A DNA stretch of 7,084 bases from positions 1-7,084 of the forward strand of contig JAEWAC010000111.1 in the NCBI GenBank assembly GCA_023391895.1, given 5' to 3'. A program made the translations under genes and the position numbers. Shown piece after piece: positions 1 through 5,582 of this stretch; the stretch's first letter is position 1; every line of letters begins with the position of its first letter. Under the pieces are notes generated by a model. The model worked only from the letters and a program-made list of their open reading frames with translations. It did not search any database and had not been told where the DNA came from. The stretch comes from Bacteroidota bacterium. GTDB taxonomy: Bacteria; Bacteroidota; Bacteroidia; Chitinophagales; Chitinophagaceae.

Positions 1-35
1 TTGTTTTGATAGCTTTAATGGAAGCGCACTTCTTT

Positions 36-106
36 AAAAGCCCATATGGATTTTTGAAGCAGTTGATGGCCTGGTGTGCTTCGCTGAAAAATATTCAAAA
101 GCCCAT
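36..106. repeat. 10-bp direct repeat AAAAGCCCAT in upstream non-coding DNA
   Basis: AAAAGCCCAT occurs at 36-45 and again at 97-106. Each copy runs into a short palindromic core, CCATATGG at the first and CCCATGGG at the second. A related string, ATATGGGTTTTTGAAG, appears at about 2508-2523 and differs by one base from ATATGGATTTTTGAAG at about 45-60. The pieces may belong to a dispersed intergenic repeat family, but only a genome-wide search could show that. No gene could be supported in positions 1-131. Confidence 0.45.
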
Positions 107-131
107 GGGTCAATTCCAATGCTGAAGCATT

Positions 132-152
132 CACCATTGACCATTCACGATG
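132..152. repeat. Heptanucleotide short tandem repeat, CACCATT type
   Basis: Three consecutive 7-bp units can be read: CACCATT (132-138), GACCATT (139-145) and a degenerate CACGATG (146-152). The first two differ only at the first base. A second heptamer array of different sequence starts ten bases further on. Seven-base tandem repeats of this sort are known from intergenic DNA of some bacteria, such as the cyanobacterial STRR families. The copy number here is low. Confidence 0.6.
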
Positions 153-161
153 TTCTCTCGG

Positions 162-189
162 CTGTGGACTGTCGTCTGTCGACTGTGGA
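162..189. repeat. Heptanucleotide short tandem repeat, CTGTSGW type
   Basis: Four back-to-back 7-bp units are present: CTGTGGA (162-168), CTGTCGT (169-175), CTGTCGA (176-182) and CTGTGGA (183-189). The units vary only at positions 5 and 7. The array lies 54 bp upstream of the rpiB promoter box and shares its 7-bp period with the block at 132-152. It is non-coding; the long open frame running through it is only an upstream extension of the rpiB frame. Confidence 0.7.
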
Positions 190-242
190 CCCTTCACTTT
201 AAAACCTCAGGTCCTCTTTCATGTGCACAAATACCATTTCTT

Positions 243-250
243 TACTTTTG
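243..250 (+). promoter_or_regulatory. Bacteroidota -7 promoter box for rpiB
   Basis: TACTTTTG at 243-250 matches the Bacteroidota primary sigma factor -7 consensus TAnnTTTG exactly. It lies 16 bp before the chosen rpiB ATG, so the 5' leader would be only about 10 nt. The -33 element is poor: the nearest candidate is TTTC at 217-220 with a 22-bp spacer. The 9-mer TGCACAAAT occurs at 224-232 and again at 249-257, the second copy overlapping the -7 box; it could be an operator or chance. Confidence 0.55.
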
Positions 251-266
251 CACAAATTTTCCCATT

Positions 267-722
267 ATGAAAAGTGTTTTCACGACCCTGAAACCGGTAG
301 CCATCGGCGCTGATCATGCAGGGTTTGAATATAAAGACATTATTACCGACCTGCTCAAAAGCAAGGGCCTGGAGGTACTGGACTTTGGCACCAACAGTGC
401 CGACTCGGTAGATTATCCCGACTTTGCCCATCCCGTAGCCCATGCGGTAGAAAGTGGCCAGGCAGCCTGGGGCGTATTGGTTTGCGGCAGTGCCAACGGC
501 GTGGCCATTACCGCCAACAAGCACCAGGGCATCCGGGCCGCCATCTGCTGGAACGAAGAGGTGGCTAAACTGGCCCGCGAGCACAACGACGCCAACATTA
601 TTTGCCTACCGGCCCGTTTTGTATCCATAGCGGTAGCCGAAAGCATGGTCACCCTTTTTTCAAACACGGCCTTTGAAGGTGGCCGCCACCAAAACCGTGT
701 GGGCAAAATTGCCTGCATGTAA
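267..722 (+). CDS. rpiB: Ribose-5-phosphate isomerase B (RpiB/LacAB family)
   Basis: This 151-residue cytoplasmic enzyme should interconvert ribose 5-phosphate and ribulose 5-phosphate in the pentose phosphate pathway. Visible family motifs are GADHAG (residues 14-19), VDYPDFAH (48-55), CGSANG (73-78), ITANKHQGIRAAICWNEE (81-98), AREHNDANI (103-111) and FEGGRHQNRV (136-145). Cys73 matches the catalytic cysteine of E. coli-type RpiB, and His17 and His106 are at conserved positions. Length is normal for RpiB. The frame stays open back to an ATG at 150, but those 39 extra codons run through heptamer repeats and the promoter box, so the ATG at 267 is preferred; it begins a protein that aligns with the family from its first strand. 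Ala76 stands where many homologues have Gly. The M28 peptidase gene follows after 44 bp on the same strand. Confidence 0.95.
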   Translation: MKSVFTTLKPVAIGADHAGFEYKDIITDLLKSKGLEVLDFGTNSADSVDYPDFAHPVAHAVESGQAAWGVLVCGSANGVAITANKHQGIRAAICWNEEVAKLAREHNDANIICLPARFVSIAVAESMVTLFSNTAFEGGRHQNRVGKIACM

Positions 723-730
723 ACCTTTGC

Positions 731-761
731 ACCCATATAAAAACTTTTAAATACCCATATA
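731..761 (+). repeat. 9-bp direct repeat ACCCATATA upstream of the peptidase gene
   Basis: ACCCATATA occurs at 731-739 and 753-761, with starts 22 bp apart, close to two helical turns. The second copy ends 5 bp before the peptidase ATG. A CCTTTGCA string at 724-731 resembles a -7 box (AACCTTTG at 722-729, one mismatch to TAnnTTTG), but no -33 element is evident. The repeat could be a binding site near a weak promoter, or chance in AT-rich spacer. Confidence 0.35.
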
Positions 762-766
762 CAGGA

Positions 767-2254
767 ATGAGAATCATTTTAATTGCAGGATTGCTGTTGA
801 GCACGGCAGCGGGCTATGCACAAAAAACAGCAAAACCCGATCCGTATGCCAAAACCATTACCGTAGAAGACCTTAAAAGGCACTTGTACGTTGTAGCCGG
901 TCCCGAAATGGAAGGCCGCGAAACTGCCACCGAAGGCCAGCGCCGGGCCGCCGCTTATATCGAGGGCGAGTTCAAACGCATTGGCCTGCAGCCGGGCAAC
1001 AATGGCAGCTACCATCAGCCTTTTTCCCTGTTTCAGGATTCACTGACCGGCGCCCGCCTGGAGGTAAACGGACAGGCTTTTCAATTAGATCGGGACTTTA
1101 ACGCCAACCTGGGCAACCAGGCCACCACCCTGCGCTTTAGCGAGGTAGTAGTGGTAGGCGCCAATGCCACTGATGCTTTAAGCAATGCCGACCTGGCCGG
1201 CAAACTGGTCATGGTACTGCCCTCCGGCTCTTCTGCAGGCACCAGCAGCCGGTTCAATGCTGGCGGCACCCTGGCTGTACTGCGCACCAAAGGCGTAGCC
1301 GGTATTTTAACCGTAAGCAGCAGCTACCCGCGTACTACACCGGCCAACCTCAAAGGAGGCATGTCCATCTATGAATTTAAAAAAGCCTATGCACCGCAGC
1401 AGTTTATTGTTTCCGAAAACGTAGCGCGTGCCATCGTAAAAGATTATGCAGCCGTGCAAACGGCGGCCTCCGCTTTAAAAACCTATACGGCCAATGTATT
1501 GCTGGAGGTACAAAAAACCACCAACAAGCTGGAAAGCAGCAACGTCCTTGGGATATTGCCTGGTACGGACTTAAAAGACGAATACCTGGTGATTACCGCC
1601 CACTACGACCACGAAGGCAAAAGAGGCGACTCGGTGATCTATTATGGTGCGGACGATGACGGCTCAGGTACGGTAAGCGTAATAGAACTGGCCGAGGCTT
1701 TTGCCAAAGCCAAAAAGGCCGGCAAGGGCCCCCGCAGAAGCATTGTGTTTATGACCGTAAGCGCTGAGGAAAAAGGCCTGCTGGGCTCGGCTTATTATGG
1801 CGACAACCCCATATTCCCGCTGGAAAAAACCACGGCCAACCTGAACATTGATATGATTGGCCGCATTGACCCCAAGCGTACCGTAGGCGATTCGTTGAAT
1901 TATGTATACGTGGTGGGCGATGACAAATTGAGCACCGACCTGCGCCCTATCAGCGAAGCCGCCAATAACAAATACACCAAGCTGGAGCTGGATTACAAGT
2001 ACAATGCGCCGGATGATAAAGAATTTATTTATTACCGCAGCGACCATTATAACTTTGCCAAAAACGGCGTACCCATTATTTTTTACTTTAATGGCACCCA
2101 CGACGATTACCACCGTCCTACCGATACGCCGGACAAGATCAATTACCCGTTGCTGGCCAAAAGAGCCAAACTGGTGTTTTACACCGCCTGGGAAATGGCC
2201 AACCGCAACGAAATGCTGAAACGCGACCTGGAACTACCGGTATTGCGCCGCTAA
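767..2254 (+). CDS. Secreted M28-family zinc aminopeptidase with PA domain insert
   Basis: This 495-residue protein has an N-terminal Sec signal peptide (hydrophobic residues 3-17, likely cleavage near AGYA-Q at 18-19), so it should act in the periplasm or outside the cell. The M28 di-zinc site is complete: AHYDH (His279 zinc ligand, Asp281), GADDDGSG (bridging ligand probably Asp297), SAEE (Glu334 catalytic base, Glu335 ligand), NIDMIGR (Asp362) and DDYHRPTDT (His449). Residues about 120-250, with the D-L-A-G-K-L-V-M-V strand, look like a protease-associated (PA) insert between the start of the peptidase fold and its catalytic core. Length and layout fit Bacteroidota M28 exopeptidases. It probably removes N-terminal residues from peptides; the exact substrate cannot be read from sequence. 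The AGGA that abuts the ATG is too close to be a Shine-Dalgarno site. It lies 44 bp after rpiB and ends at a strong terminator. Confidence 0.93.
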   Translation: MRIILIAGLLLSTAAGYAQKTAKPDPYAKTITVEDLKRHLYVVAGPEMEGRETATEGQRRAAAYIEGEFKRIGLQPGNNGSYHQPFSLFQDSLTGARLEVNGQAFQLDRDFNANLGNQATTLRFSEVVVVGANATDALSNADLAGKLVMVLPSGSSAGTSSRFNAGGTLAVLRTKGVAGILTVSSSYPRTTPANLKGGMSIYEFKKAYAPQQFIVSENVARAIVKDYAAVQTAASALKTYTANVLLEVQKTTNKLESSNVLGILPGTDLKDEYLVITAHYDHEGKRGDSVIYYGADDDGSGTVSVIELAEAFAKAKKAGKGPRRSIVFMTVSAEEKGLLGSAYYGDNPIFPLEKTTANLNIDMIGRIDPKRTVGDSLNYVYVVGDDKLSTDLRPISEAANNKYTKLELDYKYNAPDDKEFIYYRSDHYNFAKNGVPIIFYFNGTHDDYHRPTDTPDKINYPLLAKRAKLVFYTAWEMANRNEMLKRDLELPVLRR

Positions 2255-2279
2255 AAACGTTTAAAAACCCATAAAAAAA

Positions 2280-2304
2280 GCGAAGATTTTTCTTCGCTTT
2301 TTTT
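2280..2304 (+). terminator. Intrinsic terminator of the rpiB-peptidase unit
   Basis: A perfect 7-bp stem GCGAAGA (2280-2286) / TCTTCGC (2291-2297) with a TTTT loop is followed by seven Ts (2298-2304). Seven As just before the stem can extend the pairing and give some activity on the other strand. It starts 25 bp after the peptidase stop codon. Confidence 0.9.
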
Positions 2305-2418
2305 ATGCAGCGTTATAATTGACAGGCTTGTCTTTTATTATTGCAACCAATTTTATATAAAGAGGGCACGAATTTGAGAATAACCTGAAAACATCGAGTA
2401 TCCTTACCCTTTTCGCAT

Positions 2419-2461
2419 AAATAAACCCCGCAACCGGGCAAGCAGCGGGGTTTATTTTTTT
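2419..2461 (+). terminator. Second strong intrinsic terminator, without an obvious gene
   Basis: A perfect 13-bp stem, AAATAAACCCCGC (2419-2431) paired with GCGGGGTTTATTT (2445-2457), has a 13-nt loop and continues to a T run ending at 2461. It points to transcription on the plus strand. Since the peptidase unit is already closed at 2280-2304, this one either catches readthrough or ends an unrecognised transcript in 2305-2418. Confidence 0.85.
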
Positions 2462-2548
2462 AACACACCGGCACGTTAGCCACAAACCTTCCTTAGCCTT
2501 TTTATTGGATATGGGTTTTTGAAGAATTGCTCCCCGTCAGAAAATAGC

Positions 2549-2578
2549 TTTGCATAAAATATTTATTATATAATTTTG
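2549..2578 (+). promoter_or_regulatory. Bacteroidota-type promoter with both boxes
   Basis: TTTG at 2549-2552 (-33) and TAATTTTG at 2571-2578 (-7, exact match to TAnnTTTG) are separated by 18 bp, within the usual range for Bacteroidota. It is the best two-box promoter in the window. Transcription would start near 2584, about 450 nt before the next supported start codon at 3035, which implies a long leader or an unrecognised short gene. Confidence 0.6.
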
Positions 2579-2942
2579 TTATAGGAACAGCCGTCTTCTG
2601 TTGTTTCCTGATCTCTCCACTATTGAATTCCTCCAGTAACGGGCTTTAAGTTTCATGGGCTTTGATCAACCTGCAGAGGCATTTTTCCTGTGGTTAAACA
2701 CAAGGAAGCTTGTGCTTTTTGATCTCACAGGCAATGGCATCAACCCAACTCATCAAAAAGGTTAAAACCTGCTTTTAGAGCGGCAATAATTGCTTCTGCA
2801 TTTCTGTTCAGGGCACACGGCTATTGTTCAAACCCTTGCCGAAAATCCATTGATGCTGCTATCCTCCCGAAAATGGGTTGCAAATAATCATCGTTCACCA
2901 CTAAAATTCAATGCTTATGGCTTAGGCAAATCACTGGCACCT

Positions 2943-2968
2943 ACCGGTAAAGCCATTTTACCGGTTTT
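2943..2968 (+). terminator. Hairpin with short T tract in the leader region (possible attenuator)
   Basis: A perfect 9-bp stem, ACCGGTAAA (2943-2951) / TTTACCGGT (2957-2965), encloses a 5-nt loop and is followed by three more Ts. It sits 67 bp before the ATG at 3035 and downstream of the promoter candidate at 2549-2578. The T tract is short, so full termination is uncertain; partial termination or attenuation of the downstream gene is an inference. Confidence 0.45.
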
Positions 2969-3034
2969 ACTCCTTCTTTGGAGTTCAAGGTTTTTCATTT
3001 CCTGATTATTCTTCACCACAAAATTTGTTTTGTT

Positions 3035-4378
3035 ATGCAGCTGTCAATCATAAAAAACATTTGCAGCGTAAAACTTTTTATTCTACTAGTGGCGGTAAGC
3101 TTGCTCAACAGTTGTAAGAAACAGGATCATATGCCACCAACAGCTACTAAAGAAAGTGCAGACGTAGTGTACGACTGGTACAAACTGGCCAAACGGATTC
3201 AACTGAACACCACCCCGCCGCCGGTGGTAATAGCCAACAACAGGGCCTTTGGCTATATAGGAGTAGGGCTGTACGAAGCGGTGCGTCCCGGCATTAAAGG
3301 GGCCGTCAGTTTATCAACCTACCTTTACCAGATGCCTGCCATGCCGGCACCCCAAATGCAAAAAGATTATTTGTGGAGGGCCAGCGCCAATGCTGCCCTG
3401 GCCAGTTTGTTCCGGCAGTTTTTAGTAGGGCTCACCGATGCCAACAAAGCCAGCATCGACTCGCTGGAAAACGCGTACAACGACCGGTTTAAGTTAAGCA
3501 CCTCAGATGCGGTGATCAGCCGCTCGCAGGCTTACGGTCGCGCTGTTGCCTCGGTTATTTACAATTGGTCCACCACCGACAATTTTAATCTCTCTCCTGA
3601 AGGCTATACGCTGCCGGTTTACCCCGGCGCCTGGGAGCCCACCCCGCCGGCCTTTTTACCTCCGGTAGGGCCTTTTTTAAAAGATTCACGGCCATTTCTG
3701 CCGTCCAGCTTAACCGCCACGCTGCCCCCGCCACCGGTTCCTTATTCGGAAGACCCCTCCTCCGCCTTTTACCAGGCGGCCAAAGAAGTGTATGACGTTG
3801 GCAAAGCCCTGACGGATGAGCAAAAAGCAACTGCCAACTTTTGGGCGGATGTGGGCGGTGTGGGTGTAGGCTTTCCACCCCCCGAACACATTCTGAATGT
3901 GGTAACCGATGTGCTGGAAGATGAAGGCGCCCGGCTAGGAAAGGCTGCTGAAGTGTATGCCAAAACCGGTATTGTGATGAAAGACGCTTTTATTATTATT
4001 TGGAGGGCCAAATACCAGTACAATCTTCTGCGGCCCGTTACCTATATCAACCGGGATATTGATCCCGCCTGGATGACTTATTTGCCCACTCCGCCTTATC
4101 CGGAATATCCCTCTGGCCTTGCCGGCATTGTAACGCCTGTTATGCAGATATTGATCCGCGAGTTTGGCGACATCCCGGTCACAGACGATACCTATGTGGA
4201 GCGGGGACTGCCTGCCCGGCATTATGGTTCTATCAGCGAGCTGATTGAAGAAGCGGCCATCTCAAGGCTTTATGCCGGCATTCACTACCGGTTTACACAG
4301 AATGCTACGATAGTGCAGGGAAAAGAACTGGGTAATAGAATAGCCGATATTAACCTGATAAAAGACTCTAAGTATTGA
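3035..4378 (+). CDS. Vanadium-dependent haloperoxidase/PAP2-family lipoprotein with altered PSGH motif
   Basis: The 447-residue product has a lipoprotein signal peptide (Lys13, hydrophobic 14-24, lipobox LNSC with Cys27), so it is anchored to a membrane, probably the outer one. Family marks are the proline-rich stretch around YPGAWEPTPPAFLPP (196-210), WRAKYQYNLLRP (323-334, giving Lys326 and Arg333), TPPYPEYPSG (352-361) and EAAISRLYAGIH (406-417, giving Arg411 and His417, the residue expected to bind vanadate or act as nucleophile). The spacings K-x6-R and R-x5-H fit the family. The PSGH motif reads PSGL: Leu362 replaces the acid-base histidine (His404 in the Curvularia enzyme), so normal haloperoxidase or phosphatase activity is doubtful. 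The ATG at 3035 was chosen because it begins the lipoprotein signal; an in-frame TTG at 2978 would add 19 residues in front of it. Substrate is unknown. Confidence 0.85.
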   Translation: MQLSIIKNICSVKLFILLVAVSLLNSCKKQDHMPPTATKESADVVYDWYKLAKRIQLNTTPPPVVIANNRAFGYIGVGLYEAVRPGIKGAVSLSTYLYQMPAMPAPQMQKDYLWRASANAALASLFRQFLVGLTDANKASIDSLENAYNDRFKLSTSDAVISRSQAYGRAVASVIYNWSTTDNFNLSPEGYTLPVYPGAWEPTPPAFLPPVGPFLKDSRPFLPSSLTATLPPPPVPYSEDPSSAFYQAAKEVYDVGKALTDEQKATANFWADVGGVGVGFPPPEHILNVVTDVLEDEGARLGKAAEVYAKTGIVMKDAFIIIWRAKYQYNLLRPVTYINRDIDPAWMTYLPTPPYPEYPSGLAGIVTPVMQILIREFGDIPVTDDTYVERGLPARHYGSISELIEEAAISRLYAGIHYRFTQNATIVQGKELGNRIADINLIKDSKY

Positions 4379-4401
4379 TGGCAGTTTTAAAGTTTGGTCA
4401 A

Positions 4402-4437
4402 AGGCCATGGCTATTGTTGGTGCAATAGCCATGGCCT
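4402..4437. terminator. Perfect 15-bp inverted repeat between convergent genes
   Basis: AGGCCATGGCTATTG (4402-4416) and CAATAGCCATGGCCT (4423-4437) pair perfectly around a 6-nt loop TTGGTG. It lies 23 bp after the stop of the haloperoxidase-family gene and 48 bp past the stop of the convergent lipoprotein gene, where a shared bidirectional terminator is expected. No T run follows on either strand, so it is not a classical intrinsic terminator; it may block readthrough or protect 3' ends. Confidence 0.6.
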
Positions 4438-4485
4438 GTATTATAATGTACCCGCTCTTTGGTTTCGAGTTTATGGCTTCTACCT

Positions 4486-5391
4486 TCAATATTCAAACAA
4501 GGTAACTTTAGATGGATAGGCATCATGCGGCAAAAGCATTTCCTTTCTAACAGGGTATTTATCCAGGTCATACAAATACCTGAAGCTAACTGTATAGTTG
4601 CCGGTAGTGTAGGAAGTCAGGTTGTTGGTAGTCACCCCCATGTAATGTGTTTCAAAAGGAACATTAAACCCAAGACCCAGAGAGGCGCTTTCAAAGTAAA
4701 GTGAGTTGGCAATGTTCAATTTATTATACGGGCTAACAAATTGGTCATAAGTATAAGTATAAGATATTACTCGATCTCCGGTCGACCTTATCATTCTTGA
4801 AACCTGCTTTTCTATATTGCCCCCTGCTAATAAAGACAGGGTATCCAAAAGATTGTTCTCCATGGGAAAGCCTGTCAGTACGGGTGTGGCGTACACCCGG
4901 TCGTTATCGTACACATAATGTATTACCCTGTCGGCAGGCTCACCATCCTCGTTTTTTACCCTGACAGAGTCCATGATCTTGCGTCCCTGACTGTTATACT
5001 TATAGTAGTATGTAGTAACCAAGTTTGGGAAAACTGTTCTCACAGAAGAGAAAGAAGACGGCAAAAGGGAAGGCCCGTCGTAATGGAAGGAGAGGGTTTG
5101 TTTAGGATCGAAAGCCGGATTAATGTTGGAAGAATCTATGATGCCCAGCCTGATTTCAGTACACCGCCTAGCATTATCGTAAGTAAACAGTTTCACATGC
5201 TTAAGATGTGGGTTGGGTATGGCATAAGTTACTTCTCGCTTCAGCAACTTATCAGAAGATGAAAGCCTGATTGCAGAAACTGAAAATTGCGGAATGGGAT
5301 CAGTTGCAAGTTCTTGTTCGGGTAATTTTTCGTCTTTAGTGCACGAAAGCAAAAACATCACCAGCAGAGTGGATATAACACTATATTTCAT
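4486..5391 (-). CDS. Hypothetical Bacteroidota lipoprotein with YD-repeat-like beta strands
   Basis: This 301-residue protein is not one I can name. Its signal peptide ends in a lipobox (LLSC, Cys17), followed by TKDE, which resembles the charged Bacteroidota surface-export signal just after the cysteine. The mature part is rich in Tyr, Thr and Ser and repeats the pattern aromatic-x-Tyr-Asp/Asn: LFTYDNARR (68-76), YYYKYNSQGRK (128-138), HYVYDNDRV (158-166), YTYTYDQF (211-218) and FRYLYDLDKYP (270-280). This resembles families of Bacteroidota lipoproteins with repeated beta-strand sheets, such as DUF4595-type proteins; that assignment is a guess. Function is unknown; cell-surface binding is plausible. 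The ATG at 5391 directly begins a good lipoprotein signal. A decayed paralogue of its 3' part lies just upstream (5452-5582), so the locus once held at least two related genes. Confidence 0.8.
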   Translation of the reverse strand: MKYSVISTLLVMFLLSCTKDEKLPEQELATDPIPQFSVSAIRLSSSDKLLKREVTYAIPNPHLKHVKLFTYDNARRCTEIRLGIIDSSNINPAFDPKQTLSFHYDGPSLLPSSFSSVRTVFPNLVTTYYYKYNSQGRKIMDSVRVKNEDGEPADRVIHYVYDNDRVYATPVLTGFPMENNLLDTLSLLAGGNIEKQVSRMIRSTGDRVISYTYTYDQFVSPYNKLNIANSLYFESASLGLGFNVPFETHYMGVTTNNLTSYTTGNYTVSFRYLYDLDKYPVRKEMLLPHDAYPSKVTLFEY

Positions 5392-5451
5392 AAGGTACTA
5401 AATGGAAACAATGATAATAAAAATCTTTTAAGTGAACTTTAAAAATAAGCT

Positions 5452-5582
5452 TCAATAATCAGTGACATCCATGTAGTGTATTTCTACAGGAACATTATAC
5501 CCAAGGAGGCAATTTCAAATTAAAGCGAGTCGGCAATATTCAGTTGATGGTCCTGACTAAAATCTTCATCTACGCCTGGAAA
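5452..5582 (-). pseudogene. Remnant of a second copy of the neighbouring lipoprotein gene
   Basis: The plus-strand bases 5461-5505 and 5506-5542 align with 4630-4674 and 4682-4718 inside the intact lipoprotein gene; by hand count 68 of 82 bases match, with one 7-nt deletion between the blocks. Translated on the minus strand, it gives QLNIADSL, a stop (TAA at 5520-5522 where the intact gene has a TAC Tyr codon), FEIASLG, then after a frameshift YNVPVEIHYMDVTDY and a stop at 5452-5454. The intact gene reads KLNIANSLYFESASLG and FNVPFETHYMGV at the same places (residues about 224-253). Weaker similarity seems to run up to 5582, overlapping the last codons of the FUSC gene in another frame. The start, signal peptide and most of the body are gone. 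Confidence 0.85.

Larger units (their letters stand above)
2305..3034. other. 730-bp gene-poor stretch before the haloperoxidase-family gene
   Basis: No recognisable gene lies here. It holds a second terminator (2419-2461), a promoter candidate (2549-2578) and a hairpin (2943-2965), annotated separately. The open frames are short: a 36-codon ATG frame at 2655-2765 (plus) matches nothing I know, and a 71-codon TTG-initiated frame at 2790-3005 has no family motif. Minus-strand frames are broken by repeated stops. A weak 6-bp hairpin, CACAAG/CTTGTG (2699-2714) followed by C and five Ts, is also present. The region is more AT-rich than the flanking genes. Decayed gene, long leader or small-RNA locus are all possible. 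Confidence 0.5.

Noticed and set aside
3..125. Open plus-strand frame at the left edge, possibly the end of an upstream gene
   Set aside because: About 40 codons stay open to a TGA at 123-125, but no motif is recognisable and the stretch contains the repeated AAAAGCCCAT element, so coding is not supported.
150..266. Upstream extension of rpiB to an ATG at 150
   Set aside because: The added 39 codons are made from heptamer repeats and the promoter box and have no counterpart in RpiB proteins, which begin near the GADHAG strand.
1664..2113. 149-codon minus-strand ORF inside the peptidase gene
   Set aside because: It is the antisense shadow of the M28 catalytic domain, whose zinc-ligand motifs are all in the plus-strand frame.
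2699..2720. Hairpin CACAAG/CTTGTG followed by T run
   Set aside because: The stem has only 6 bp and an intervening C before the Ts, and no gene ends just before it.
2655..2765. 36-codon ORF (starts MGFDQPAEAF)
   Set aside because: No family match, no promoter or start signal close by, and the length is expected by chance; kept only as a possible leader peptide.
2790..3005. 71-codon TTG-initiated ORF
   Set aside because: It runs through the 2943-2965 hairpin, shows no domain or signal, and overlaps the start of the next frame; likely chance.
2978..3034. TTG start extending the haloperoxidase-family protein by 19 residues
   Set aside because: It would put a second hydrophobic stretch ahead of an already complete lipoprotein signal peptide that starts at the ATG at 3035.
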